In this document: in pieces, positions 37,142-50,633 of the stretch | Numbering within the stretch: the stretch's first letter is position 1 | How the letters are laid out: every line of letters begins with the position of its first letter | DNA from: Artocarpus heterophyllus | Lineage: Eukaryota > Streptophyta > Magnoliopsida > Rosales > Moraceae | NCBI GenBank assembly: GCA_025403435.1 | Contig: CM046350.1 | Location: 14,647,684-14,711,683 of the forward strand | DNA length: 64,000 bases | Direction: 5' to 3' | Position numbers and translations under genes: made by a program | Notes under the pieces: generated by a model | The model's input: the letters and a program-made list of their open reading frames with translations, nothing else | What the model was told of the DNA's origin: nothing | Database searches by the model: none

Positions 37142-39103
37142 TGTTGGGCTTGGTGCTCTAAAAGCTGTGACATTGTACATATTGTTAATAAATAAATAAA
37201 ATGACATTTATTATTATTTTGGTTAATTATATGTATTATGAATGCATTTATAAACATCAAGAAAACTCCATGATTATTTATGTGACTATAAATTTAGCAT
37301 ATAAATGTTATTTGCTTAGGGATAAAATTTATAGATAATAATCTAAATAGTCCGTAATAATTAGTTAAAGTTTGGGATCTTTAATTAAAAAATTACAAGT
37401 ACGGTCCAATCTCATCTAAAATGAAATAGTCATTATCCGGACTATTAATGTAGAGACATTGGATTGGAGGTACTTTATATAAGGAGATTATATAAGACTG
37501 GACCAGATAAATTATGAATCTCTAATAATCATCCGTTACAAATAGAGTATTCAAATTTATCACTATGATGATCATATATTTGACAGTCTTAATCCTGAGT
37601 ATTTATTAGACTCCTATTTATGACATTATGTTCTTTGACTTGCATGGTAAGATTTGTCTAAGCACAGATTATAACTTAGCATCTTAGAAACATAAAGTAA
37701 TAAATGGCTGGGAATAATATTATACAGATATAGAATCCATTCCTTCCCTATGGAAGTTAGAAAAATAGTTCTCTTGAGTGATAATTCAAGGTTTGAACAG
37801 TAGAGTGCTCGTTCTTAATAAGATTATGAATTAATTGTTCATTAGAGAATTATTGGAACTCAAGGATAAAGATGTAATAAGAGAGGTGAACGGAAATTGA
37901 ACCTAGCTCTTATTATGAACTATTTATGGAGAACTGACTTATATGTAATGATTATATCAATGGACTACTCGTTAATTTTTTTTGAGTAATTTCACTATAA
38001 TCTCAAGAGTTCAGTTTCAGGTTTTTAGTGGAGTAACACTAAAACTAATAAATTTGGCACATTAATCAAAGAGTTTAATTAATTGTCAAATTTATTGGAG
38101 CTTGGGTTATAGGTCTGTAGGTCTCCAATACCACCTCTGTAACACTATATTAGATTTTTGCATAGAATGAATTATACATGTTTAATTCAGAATTATTGAA
38201 TTCTGAATTAATTATTTCACACTTGAATGATTAATGTAACACAGAAAAATGTTCTCTGTGATACATAATGTAATGTGATAAATGTTGTCACATTTAACTG
38301 AGCATTAGTTAATTAATTAATTGGTTAATTTTAAAATCTATTCTTAAATAAATGTGATTTATTTTTGAATTTAGATTTAGATATATATATATATATATGT
38401 GGTTTTGAACCAAATTTTATATATATATATAAGATTTTATAATATATTAATATATATATTAATATAATATTATAAAAAAAGTGAAGGACGTGAAGTTTCA
38501 CGCTTCACTTTATTCACATATATATATATAACCGAATCAATAATGATTAATTCGGTCAAATCAAAAAAAAAAAAAGGTAAACTTGCTTTTACTTCACAGA
38601 TTCTTTTTATATACATATGTATGTGTGTGTGTGTGAGACCGAATCAGTGTGTGATTCGGGAAAGAAGAAAAAGGAAAAGAAAAAGATAAGGGAAAGTAAA
38701 ATTACTAATGGCTCAGATATAAAAAGAAGAGATAACAGTTATCTCAAAAGAATTTTTATTCACGTAATTTTTAGAGAGAAAAACTGAGAGTTCTTCTCTA
38801 AAGAAAAAAGCCTGCTATCTCATGTGTTGAGTACATAGCAGATTCAAAAAAGTGTGAGGAAAATTCATTCTTGCATTTTGACGTCCACTCGTCTTTTCAT
38901 TGGTGTGGAGGCCTGGTTTGGAAGATCGTGGTGTCAAAGAGGAAAGCTAAGATACCCTGATAGTCTTCAAAAGGTTAGTAAAAATTCCTAAAGCTTTCTA
39001 TAATTAAAATTATATATCTATTCCCGATGAACAAAGTTTTCAGAAAATTTTTGTTTGTCAACGATCCGTTCCTTCCGCTGCGTTTCATATTTTAATTCCA
39101 ACA
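37142..39103 (+). repeat. Copia-3 3' LTR
   Basis: It aligns end to end with 29605-31563, with scattered substitutions and small changes in the TA runs. Confidence 0.95.
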
Positions 39104-39207
39104 GATACTTTAACAATCCCAAAGTACTTTCCTCTATTAAGATAGAAGTTTACTGTAATTGTTTCTTCGTATTACTTTTTTATAATAATTCTGGATCCCC
39201 TTCGCAG

Positions 39208-40300
<1,093 letters not shown>

Positions 40301-41204
40301 TTGGGTGCTTTTTATCCCTTTTCAAGAGATCACTCCGAAAAGTTCACAATCCGTCAAGAGCTCTATCTCTATGATTCAGTAGCTGCATCAGCCAGGAAGG
40401 TCCTCGGGCTCCGCTACCGGCTACTTCCTACATTCTACACACTAATGTATGAGGCACACAAAAAGGGGACGCCTATTGCACGACCCCTTTTCTTCTCGTT
40501 CCCTCGGGACACCAAAACTTACGACATCAATTCACAGTTCTTAATAGGAAGTGCAATATTGGTATCACCCGTGTTAAAGCCTGGTGTAGTTTCAGTTGAT
40601 GCATACTTCCCAGCAGGAAACTGGTTTGATCTCTTCAACTACTCGCGTTCAGTGAGTGTAAAATCGGGACAATACGTCACCCTCGATGCTCCTGCAGATC
40701 ATATTAATGTGCATGTTAGGGAAGGCAGTATCTTGGCACTGCAAGGTGAAGCGATGACAACACAAGCGGCTCGAAAAACAGCGTTCAACCTCTTGGTCGT
40801 ATGCAGTGGCAGCACAAACAGCACTGACCAAGTGTTTTTGGATGACACGGAGGAAGTCGAGATGGGAGGACTGGGAGGGAAGTGGAGTCTAGTAAGATTT
40901 TCAAGCACAAAAGAAAGGGACAGCGTGTTGGTTGAATCAAATGTTTTGAATGGGAAATTCGCTCTGGATTGTTAATCGAATCACAATTATAGGATTGAAA
41001 AGCGCCAAGAGAGTGAAAGAGTACAAGCTATACACAAACTCAGGAAGAGGCTTGATATATAGTTCGGGTGTTAGAATAAGTTTTCATAGCTCTGGACAAT
41101 TTAGCACAGTGGAGCTTTCTGGGTTGCCGTTGCTTAGGGACTTCAAGTTGGTGCTGACTCTTGGCTACCAAAGCATGATTTTGCCTCAGGCAAAAAGGCA
41201 ATGA
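40301..41204 (+). pseudogene. GH31 pseudogene, fourth exon
   Basis: The reading frame is open from [20 protein letters not shown] through [81 protein letters not shown] and [12 protein letters not shown] up to [13 protein letters not shown] frameshift near 40965 then moves to [20 protein letters not shown] and VELSGLPLL, ending with TGA at 41204. This is the best kept part of the gene, nearly full length for the family's C-terminal half. Confidence 0.92.
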
Positions 41205-42406
41205 GAAATTGGAAGACCAAAATAAATAAAACCCAGTTACATAAATTTTGGCCTGTCTCCTCTTATTCTTTTTCCAACTGCTGCAAGCTTGCCTTCCCAA
41301 CTAATAGAGATGGCAAAGTTTGACAAAGCTACAATTTGGAGTACGATTTAAAAATCTTTCACGACATGCGAGATACAAGTCTATCACAGCAAGATAAAAA
41401 GCCGAGGACGCAACTTCTTTTCATCAAAGTAAACTAAGAAATTAGGGATTAATTATATAATTATGCCTTTTAGTTATATCTATTTCTCAAGTTGTCATTT
41501 TGTTTTTGAAAACTAGAAAGTTGTTTTTTGAATTTAAAAACTATTTTTAATTTTATTCCTATAAATAGAAAAATATTAGATAAAAAACATAATTACCTTT
41601 GAATAATTATGAAAAATATTTTATAGATTTAAAAACATAAAAAAATCCTAATTTTTTTTTTAAATATATCTTAAGTTTAATGGCTTTTAAATGTTAAAAC
41701 AAGTTTTTAAAAATTTTTCACAAAAAAAATATATTTCAAAAATAAATTTGGTCTAATTTAAGGTATATTTATTTTATCTCAATGTTTTTTCTATCGATAA
41801 GCCTATGAGGGATAAAATTAAATAATTTTTTGAAATTTAAACAGTACTTTTATAATTTTTAAAAACAAATAATTAAAATTAAGAGACATATAGCTATTGT
41901 AATTAACCCTAGAACTAAGAGTCTTTTCAAAGCAAAAAAGTATACTCTATGTTTGGGCCTAATGCCATGATCTACTTATATCCTTAGAAACAAAATAGTC
42001 TTCTTTGTATATTGCGAAAGGTAAAATATAGATCTTCTAATCATAAATATATTCGGCAATCCTTTAATTTTTGAAATGGAAGTTTTAGAAATATTCTTAG
42101 GAGCAATCAAGTCGTTACAAGTTATTTCCCAGTTGTATTTGGTCGATAAATTCTTTTGTAAGCTCTTCTTGCATGGGTGATGATTCTTAGGTTTAGTTGA
42201 CTCGATTTTGACAAGTGGACGGTAAAGATTAATTGTCGAGAACTCTGACCCTAAACATATTACACAGCGGTTCTCACAATCTTAAATTTCCTCACCTTTT
42301 TCTCGAATTTGATCCAAACCAACGTTAAACAGATGATTCTTGAATTCGATCTTGTGCATGGAAAATCAGCGGCACCTTTAGATACGATGTTGCCTAACAT
42401 TGTAAT

Positions 42407-42546
42407 CAATTTCAAAGCTCCAAAGAGGGATATTAATTAAATAAAAATTGTAGAATGAGAAGTCATTGTTGACAACATCGTATCAATTTCAAAGCTCCAA
42501 AGCAGGGTATTAATTAAATAAAAATGGTAGAATGAGAAGTCATTGT
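42407..42546. repeat. Tandem duplication, 77-bp period
   Basis: CAATTTCAAAGCTCCAAAG, then TATTAATTAAATAAAAAT and GTAGAATGAGAAGTCATTGT, occur at 42407-42469 and again at 42484-42546. They differ at only a few positions. Confidence 0.85.
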
Positions 42547-43089
42547 AATTTTTGGCAGGCCTTTTTTTAAAATTCTTCCTATTGGAAGACAGAAGCAATA
42601 ATGGGCTATTTTACTAGGCCCGCGCCCTCATCCTTTTTCTTTGCATGTACTCGACGTATCTGAATTAATGGATTCTGTTATTCTAATTTTACGGAGTGTC
42701 CCACAAAAATATTGATGAAATGTGAATATCGAATAAACGCTTTACACAATTTAATAGAGATGAAAAGGGGAGGAAAGGAAGAAGGCGGAGAAATTTTAGT
42801 GGAAATTAGATTGTAAGGTTGTTTGGTAACGAAAGGAAAATAGGATACTAAAAACCTTTCTAGGACCCACACTTTCTAGTCTCTTTAAATTTGACGGAAA
42901 AAGTGAAGATAAAACTTTTAAAGGTCTATTTATTTTTGTTCGAACTATTTTTTTATAGTATCTTTTTATCTTATAAAAGTTTAAATTTTTATTCAAATTT
43001 TTTGTTCAAACCTGTGAACTAAATGGGCATAATATTATCCTCCTCATGCTTGTAGGCATAGCGTAACCATAAAACCACACTTATTTTAA

Positions 43090-43260
43090 ACCTTTGTTTG
43101 GCAAATTGGTTCAAATCAATTGGTTGGAACCAATAATAGCGCAAGGTACATATGCTATGATGTAAGCCAAAATATTGCTACAATGTAAAAGTCTCATATA
43201 CTACAATTTTTGAACCAATTTTTTTTTAGTTTAAATTGATATGTCAAATGCCCTACTAGA
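43090..43260. repeat. Small non-autonomous repeat, copy 1
   Basis: About 165 bp. The ends are loosely complementary (GTTTGGCAAATTGG and AATTTAAACT..CCAAAT-like text), with an inner inverted pair TTGGTTC/GAACCAA. The core GCTACAATGTAAAAGTCTCATA resembles the copy at 43611-43784. Confidence 0.4.
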
Positions 43261-43610
43261 TTAACCTCATAACATAATCAAATTATTCTCATCTATTACT
43301 AATTAATCCTAGAAAAAGAAGAAAAATGATGTTATAAAAATAGTATTACTTTTATTTTTGTAATTTCAGTACTTGTAAATTTATTTTTTTTTCCTTTCTT
43401 ATCATATCAAACAACATAAAAGGAAAAAGAAAATCCTTCCATCTTTCACATTTTTTCAAACCCTAGCGTTTGTTTCTTCCATACCAAACATAACGTTAAT
43501 CTTGAATAATCTTAGACTTGGAGGCATTAATTTTCCCATGATCATCTAAACTCATTTTATTCTTATACAATGCATCAAGAAATTAAACATTATAGGCGTA
43601 TGATTAATAG

Positions 43611-43784
43611 GACGTTTGGAAACGTTAAGACTTTTGCCATGGTTCAAACTCACTAGTTTGAGTCGTCCACAGTATAAAATTTTCAGCAGTTACAATATAA
43701 AACAAAAAGCTGCTATAACGTAAAACTCTCACATGTCATAATATTTTGAACAAAAATGACACTCTTTCAAACACCCTAGTCAAA
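43611..43784. repeat. Small non-autonomous repeat, copy 2 (MITE-like)
   Basis: The left end AGGACGTTTGGAAA and the right end TTTCAAACACCCT are imperfect inverted repeats. The core GCTATAACGTAAAACTCTCACA matches copy 1. The TIR form recalls hAT-type MITEs, but no 8-bp target duplication is evident. Confidence 0.4.
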
Positions 43785-44247
43785 ACCACAAGTTAGAATA
43801 AAAAATATTGTAACATGCGAGAAAAAACACTATAGAAAAGTAGGTTGGAACCACAAAATTGCAATTCCAATGGTGTTTTGAAACAACCTTTAAATCACAA
43901 GCAACTTCATGTGATACTTGTTGGTGTATTTTGTGTATAAGGAGAGAATAAAGGCTAAGATATTTCAAAAAATAGAAATGTATTTGAGGCGTGCATGAAA
44001 ACTTTTTTTAAAGGTTTTATTTACCCTCACTTCTTAAAGTTTGCCAACGATTTTTATGGCAAATTACCCCAAGATACAACAAATGCTTGAATACAATATC
44101 TATCAATAATATGGTATTTCAAAACAAGACATAAATTATGTAATAATTTTGGAGTTTAACAATTGACAGGGTGCCATTTCATGAATGACACAACAGGTTC
44201 AACTAATACAACCTTTACTTAAAAGTACCTCTTTAATTGTAAAGTAT

Positions 44248-44427
44248 TTGTAAGATCCGGTTTTCTAGTTTACCAAATTTAATTAAAGATTACGGAAAGC
44301 GAAAAGTAAATCAAGAACACAGGTAATTGTTATCGAGGTTCGGTTGTTAATCCTATGTCTCTGGCCATGCCCAGCTATTAAATAATTTACTAAGTCTAAA
44401 AATGTTACAATCATAAATCAGACTTAT
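44248..44427. repeat. Older LTR-like fragment split by Gypsy-3 (left part)
   Basis: TGTAAGATCC, then AAGAACACAGGTAATTGTTATC and GAGGTTCGGTTG, look like the start of a plant LTR. The text continues after Gypsy-3 at 53577 (the CTTAT duplication joins them). No second copy is in the window. Confidence 0.35.
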
Positions 44428-47400
44428 TGTAATGACCAAGGAAATTTATTAATAAAATCTAATATTTAAATTGGGTTTAATTAATGAATTTACCCTTGAA
44501 AATTGTAAGTTTTGTAAAAATTGTGATAATGTATAAATAAGCAGTATTAATTGAAAATTTCACTGCGAATGTGATGCAATATTGGATATTGTTAAATATA
44601 GATTTCATGAGTTTAATTACTCGAAAATTTGTAAATAATATCCATAAAATGAATTTTACATCACAATTAATCTTAAAATTGTGATATACATGAATGGGTA
44701 ATTAGAGTATGAATAAGACATAGAGCCCATCGAGACTCTAACCTAGTGTGAAAAAGAGGCCGATGCAGTATAAGTATACTGTTAAGTAAAAACGTAGATA
44801 TAGAAAATGTTACGTTTGACCTCCAAAAGTGAACGAAAGGTAAGTAAAATATTTTACACAGTCTAGGGATGTGTTTGCACTGATTTGACCATGGCAGTAT
44901 AGGAAAAATACTGTATGGTGAAAAGTTACATAGTGTAAATTTTTAGGCCCCACAAAGTGGACACCCATTGGATTTCTATTGGGCCACCATGCCATGAAAG
45001 GTGGGCCAATCACCTTGAGACACTTGGTAACCCAAAACGTTACTTGATAAGTTGCCAAAGAGGATAAGGAAGCATTAAATGCAAGCTTAGCAAAAAAAAA
45101 TTTCTTCTTCTTCTTCTCCAAGACCCACGGCCATCATTAGAGAAGCTTCCCAAAAATTTTCTCACACCCAAATCTTTGCAAAAATAACCCCAATCAAGTT
45201 CAAGTGGCAAAATCCAAGAAAGTTCAGCAAATTTTAAGGTAAAAACCTAAACTTTTTAAAGGTTTCTTAGGTTTTTCTTGGGTAAAAGAAAGGAAGTTAA
45301 TTCATGGTGTTTTTGCATGAAAATGGTGTTTAGGAAGTAGTTTCAAAGAAGCCTTGGAAGGTTAGAAATCAAAAAGTGCTATTTGAGGTAAGTTTTGAAA
45401 AATTTGTGATTTTTGTTTTAATTTTGATTCCTCTAAAAGCATGTGGGTTTTGAGCTAGTTTTTAGTTGAATTCATAGAAATATTAATTTTGGCATGTTGA
45501 TGTTGTCAAATTAAAGTTTAAATGTTGAAAAATTGTAGTTTATGTAAAAGTATTATTTTTGTAAGTTTTGTGTTGGTTTTTCAAAAATGAGTTTGGACAT
45601 AGAAAATGATTCAAACAGGGGTTGGAACTGCCTATGTAGGGGTAGATTTATTGTTTAAAAATAGATTTTTACAAAAATGCTCAAAGGACTAAATTGAAAA
45701 AAAAACTTTCTTCTCGGCAGAAATAAAAATTGCCCCAAAACACCCCTGTATAGTAAGAATTTGAAAAAAGTTAAAACACAAAAGTTGTAGATCTCGACGA
45801 AACTGTTAGGCATCACAAACATTTCTTCGAAAATCTCAATCTTTTGTGAGATTCTAATTCTTAAATAAATTGTCAAAATTGAAAAAAATTTGAAAGGGCA
45901 AAAACATCATTTTTCAAAATGATTTAGGGTATGGTACTTTGAGTAAAAGTGTTCCTTTTGAAAAAGAGGAAATTTTGGTTTAAAGAGATAAGTTTTAGCC
46001 CTGGGGGCAAATTTGTCAAAATTTTCAGTTGAAGGCTAAACTGCAAAGTTTTACTGAAATGGGGCATAGATGTGAAATAAGGATATCTGAACCACTAGGG
46101 TGTTATTTTAAAATTAGTATGTGATTATTTTCATAAGAATAACGAAATCAAGCTCGGGTAGGTTAGTAAACCCACGAAACCGAACCGCTCTGAAATGTTC
46201 CAAATAATCAAGCTCGGGTAGGTTAGTAAACCCACGAACCCAAACCGCTCTGAAATGTTCCAAATGGGGAAAAAGAATGATTAGAAAGATTCCTAGCCTT
46301 CGTTAGAAACGATAGGGAAGAGCTAGATAGAAATAAGAAAACCAGTGGTTTTCGAAGTTGTATACAGTTATGCAACTCAATTTATTAATTAACAATTACT
46401 TTGTATTGAAACGTAATGGAATTTGGCTAATGGCTTTGTAATTGGCCAACAGGATCTTAGAAGTCTAGGAAAGAGGAAACCGAGGTTGAGTTGTCTGACA
46501 TTCGAATCAAGTAAGTACCCATCCTACTTATAGTATGAAATTGTAGGTATAAAATGTAATATGTGTATACGTATACCTGTGTGTATATCAAGGTGTATAC
46601 CTGTGTGTATGCTATAATATGAGTATCTATAAGTATGTTAGTGAATACATGTGAGTATAGAAGTATGTACCTCTATGTACAATATTGTACAAGAATAATT
46701 ATATTTTGTGTATAACATGTGTTTATCACTTCATGCATGGCATGATAACCATAATAAATGGACTGGTAATTATGTCACTAGAAATTAAAAAAAGTATCGT
46801 ACCGACTCCTGACTCAAGAGGAGTTTAAAGCTTACAGTATGGTCACGGTGTTACGTAGACCTAAGTACACAATGGTACGAACACTTGGGCCCTAGTTAAA
46901 AATAAGAAATGAGAATGATAAAGAAGGTTTATAAGAAAGCATAAATGGATCATACATTTTATTGAATGTGCATGTGGGTTATATGGGACTTACTGGGCGT
47001 AAGCTCATTAAGTATTTCATGCTGTAAGTATTTCGACGAGGATGTCAGAATAATTTTATTAATGAGCTGGCGGAGGGATGATTAGTGTGCAGACTGGGTA
47101 TGGAATCCGCCGCTGCTATGTTTCCACTGTAACGTATTTTACGTTATTTTGAAATGTAAAGTTTAGAAAACAATATTGTATAAGAACGATTGTTTATGTA
47201 AGTACAAGTACATACATATAAAAGTGTTTTCAAAGTTACTAAAACTAGTATTGTACGAACAAGTGAGTTAAGTAAATATGTGTATGTGTTTGTGTTTCCA
47301 AAGATATTAATTTCTGTATGTGGGAAAAAAAATTCCTAATTTTCTTCTATACGTAAGAAAGAAAAAGTTTTATCATGGCCCAAAAAGGCGGGCTGTGATA
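44428..47400 (+). repeat. Gypsy-3 5' LTR
   Basis: It begins TGTAATGACC and ends GGCTGTGATA, where the right copy ends GTGACA. It contains a 60-bp tandem duplication (46141-46260) not present in the 3' copy, and degenerate GTATACCTGTGTGTAT repeats around 46560-46680. Confidence 0.92.
46141..46260. repeat. 60-bp tandem duplication inside the Gypsy-3 5' LTR
   Basis: AATCAAGCTCGGGTAGGTTAG, then TAAACCCACGAA and CCGCTCTGAAATGTTCCAAA, is repeated with a period of exactly 60. The 3' LTR has a single unit, with extra text between CCCAC and CGAACCGCTC. Confidence 0.9.
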
Positions 47401-47551
47401 GTTGGTAGCAAAGCAGAAATCCTAACACCCTATTATACATTGTCGTCTGCTCACTACCATAGCTCAAGTAAGATAGTTTGATTTTAAGTATAAGAATGTT
47501 AAGTTTTTATTTTATATGAAATTGTTATGTTAATTAAGATAAATGTAGTAG

Positions 47552-48345
47552 ATGACGGCACCCTCGAATGAACCTAATGTGGAAGTGGATCGAAGAGCAA
47601 GTATCACTTTCCAAGATATGATGCCACCGCGATATTATGGAAGCCAGCAACCTATGGTGTTGACTGAATGGCTACATGCTATAGAAGTGGTCTTTGCTAC
47701 ATGTCATAGGCCACCGTACCTTCAGGTACGATTAGCTTCTGGATTGTTGCTGAGAGAAGCTTTAGCATGGTCGTTGAGGATCGGACCTAACGAATGACTA
47801 GGGATTGGCAAGGCTTCAAGGAACAGATCCTAGCAAAATTCGCACTTTTACCCCCAATGGCTGCTATGCAAGTCCAAGTGATTCTGATGCTATAGGCGGA
47901 TTGGTGTTGTCAGTTATATCTACGTGTAGAACCCTAATGGGGAAGGTACGTATGAGAGCTAGTAGATCATTATATTTTAAGGTTCCGTCGTACTATGGTC
48001 CCTTTGATTCCGTCAAGACCCTTACGGCAAATTTGTGAACTTATTTGGAGAGATCTTCCTGATGCGGTCTAGCAACAGAGGCAATATCCGAGGGATTTCC
48101 TCAGTCTCCACTATTTTATCATGGAAGTGTTGCATGTGGAGCAAAATGTGGCCGTGCCTTTAGAAGATCCCCCAGTAGACATGGATGATGATGATGATGA
48201 TGATGATGAGCTTGAATTTATTCCAGTGCCTCCCGAACCTATAATTGTTAGTGATGACAAGTCTACCGATTCAGATGAAGAGGAAGAGGAGGACCCTGAC
48301 GAGGATCCCGAACATAGTGACATGTCAGGAGTAGACTCGGATTAG
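47552..48345 (+). pseudogene. Gypsy-3 gag-like protein with acidic C-terminal tail, broken
   Basis: The ATG at 47552 opens a frame with FQDMMPPRYYGSQQPMVLTE and WLHAIEVVF (the capsid start layout of Gypsy gag), ending at a TGA at 47797. The next frame carries RDWQGFKEQILAKFALLPPM, then LVDHYILRFRRTMVPLIPS and ICELIWRDLPDAV, as expected for the rest of a capsid, with four stops. It closes in a 74-residue piece from 48121 that contains eight Asp in a row and ends DEDPEHSDMSGVDSD. No CCHC knuckle is present, which is unusual, and I could not match the acidic tail to a named domain. Confidence 0.6.
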
Positions 48346-48512
48346 AAAGAAAGGGACCTATGATGATCTGTATGTATTAAGATGTATATGAATCTATGAT
48401 CAGCACAGTTTTGGGGCTTGTTGCTTTTGTATATGAGTGTATATCCGGCAAGTGGTATCCTTCGCGACAATAGGGTATATGTAGCTGAAAAGTGTCACCG
48501 AAATCAGGAGTT

Positions 48513-50560
48513 TTCTCGGTTTAACAGGCTATTACCGATGATTTGTAGAAGGATTCTCCAGACTTGCCGCACCGCTTACGGCTCTTACACGGAAAGCAGC
48601 AAAGTACGAATGGACTAAGAAACGTGAAGAAAGCTTTCAAGAGTTAAAAAGACGTCTCACGAGTGCCCTGGTACTGACCATATCGGACCTAAATCTAGGA
48701 AGCTACGTGATTTACAATAATGCGTCAAAGACAGGCTTGGGAGCCGCACTTATGCAAAATGGAAAGGTGATTGCATACATATCCCAGCAACTAAAAGACT
48801 ATGAAAGGAACTATCTGATGCATGATTTAGAATTAGCGGCGTTTGTATTTGCATTAAAGATTTGGTGTCACTACTAGTATGGAGCTAAATGCAAGATTTA
48901 TACAGATCATCAGAGTCTGAAGTACATCTTTACGCAGAAGGAGCTCAACATGAGGCAGTGAAGATGGCTTGAGTTAGTAAAAGACTACGACTGCGAAATT
49001 TTATATCACCCAAGAAAGGCTAACCAAATGGCCAATGCCCTCAGTCGTAGAGCAATGTCTTCGCTTGTAATGGTGCGATCAATATCGAGATCTCTTCAAA
49101 AGGACTTGATAGAAGTGGGAGTAGAGCTAATTACAAGAGGATTAGCCAATTTGTCGTTCTGACCCACTATCTTGGAGAACTTAAAGAAGTGGCAAGAACC
49201 AGATCCATCGCTACTCAAAGCTAAAAATGGAGTTCTTAAGAATAAAGAAGCAGAATTTAGCATCTTGGAAGATAGCATTCTCCGTTATAAAGGTAGGTTA
49301 TGCATTCCCAACGATGAAGAATTAAGGAGACAAATATTGGAGGAAGCTCATGAAGCACCATATGCTGCTCATCCAAGAGCTACTAAAATGTATCAAGATT
49401 TGAAAGAGCACTACTGGTGGCACGGAATGAAGAATGATGTTGCGAGATTCATCAACAAATGTCTCACGTGTCAAAAAGTGAAGGTTGAACATCAACGACT
49501 GACAGGAGAATTACAAAAGATTGAAATTCCGGAATGAAAATGGGATTTAGATAACTATAGATCTGGTAACTGGGCTACCCAAGACTATAGGAGGACACGA
49601 TGCTATATGGGTAATCGTGGATAGATTGACCAAATTAGCACATTTTTACCCATTAAACTCAGCAGTTCCATAGAACGACTAACTGAACTGCATGTTGCCC
49701 AGATAGTTAGATACCATGGAGTTCCAAAGCCCATTATTTCTAATCGGGATGGCCGATTCACTTCCAAGTTTTGGAGGAGTGTTCACCAAGCAATGGGAAC
49801 GAAGCTGCCTTTAGTATAGCCTTTCACCCTCAAACGGATAGTCAGTCTGAAAGGACCATTCAAACTCTAGAAGATATATTAAGAGCCTATGTGCAAGATT
49901 TCAAAAGAGGATGGGATAAAAAGCTTCTGTTGATCGAATTTGCGTACAATAATAGTTATCAAACTTCCATACGAATGGCTCCATATGAAGTTCTAAATGG
50001 AAGAAGATGTAGGTCAACTTTACATTGGTACGAAACCAGAGAAAAGGCATTGTCAACCACAGATTTTGTTCAAAGAACCACAGAAGATATAAAGTTAATC
50101 CGTCAATGGATGGAAATGGCTTTTAATCGGCAAAAGAGTTATGTTGATCGACGATGGAGACCTTTAGAGTTTCAAGCAGGAGACTTGGTCTTTTTAAAGA
50201 TAACACCAATGAAAGGAATAATCAAGTTTAGAAAGAAAGGAAAACTCGACCTAAGATATATTGGACCGTTTGAAATTCTAGAAAGAATAGGCGATGTAGT
50301 TTATAAGTTGACTTTACCCCCTGAAATGGCATCAGTACATAACATGTTCCATGTGTCCATGCTAAAGAAGTATGTGCATGATCCATCACATGTTGTGCAG
50401 CCTGAAGAAATTGATGTACAAGAGAATCTGTCATATGAATGAAACCAGTTCAAATTCTGGCACGAGAAGAAAAAGAATTAAGGAACAAGAAGATACTTCT
50501 AGTCAAAGTTTTATGATGCAACCAACAAGTAAAAGAAGCAACATGGGAACGAGAGGATGA
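48513..50560 (+). pseudogene. Gypsy-3 RNase H, integrase and chromodomain-like end, broken
   Basis: The RT-thumb end GLTGYYR (followed by a stop) and [16 protein letters not shown] start the piece at 48513. RNase H continues with [20 protein letters not shown]; its first catalytic Asp is Asn (YNNAS). The sequence TDHQSLKYIFTQKELNMRQ follows. The integrase zinc region is open at 49172-49537 (HEAPYAAHPRATKMYQDLKE, CLTCQKVK). The integrase core is shifted several times at 49540-49770. The C-terminal part is open at 49771-50442 (QTDSQSERTIQTLEDILRAY; LRYIGPFEILERIGDVVYKL; HNMFHVSMLKKYVHDPSHVV), typical of Tekay/Del. Weak chromodomain text in shifted frames follows to about 50560. Confidence 0.85.
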
Positions 50561-50617
50561 AATGAGAAAGTCTACCCCGAATTATTTTGATTTTTGAGGA
50601 CGAAAATTCTTAAGGGG

Positions 50618-50633
50618 GTAGGTTGTAATGACT
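50618..50633 (+). other. Gypsy-3 polypurine tract
   Basis: TCTTAAGGGGGTAGGT lies directly before the 3' LTR. Confidence 0.65.

Larger units (their letters stand above)
29605..39103 (+). mobile_element. Copia-3: nearly complete Ty1/copia element in intron 2
   Basis: Length 9499 bp with LTRs of 1959 and 1962 bp, long for a copia element. The perfect target duplication GATAC lies at 29600-29604 and 39104-39108. It inserted 9 bp inside the intron donor, in the sense direction of the glycosidase. A primer site, leader, single gag-pol frame, polypurine tract and both LTRs are all present. In the first 290 bp the LTRs differ at about nine positions by eye, mostly transitions, so it is among the younger insertions here. 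Gag resembles Angela/Tork-type elements. Five in-frame TAG codons make it non-autonomous. Confidence 0.95.
41205..44247. other. Intergenic region downstream of the GH31 pseudogene
   Basis: AT-rich, with no coding sequence I can support. It contains a 77-bp tandem duplication and two copies of a small repeat, listed separately. The short minus-strand ORFs here are unremarkable. Confidence 0.5.

Noticed and set aside
47400..47420. tRNA-like sequence
   Set aside because: It is only a primer binding site (TGGTAGCAAAGCAG) next to the LTR. No cloverleaf is present, and no tRNA gene was seen in the window.
48111..48323. Serine-rich minus-strand ORF
   Set aside because: It is the complement of the GAT/GAA repeats that encode the acidic tail on the plus strand.
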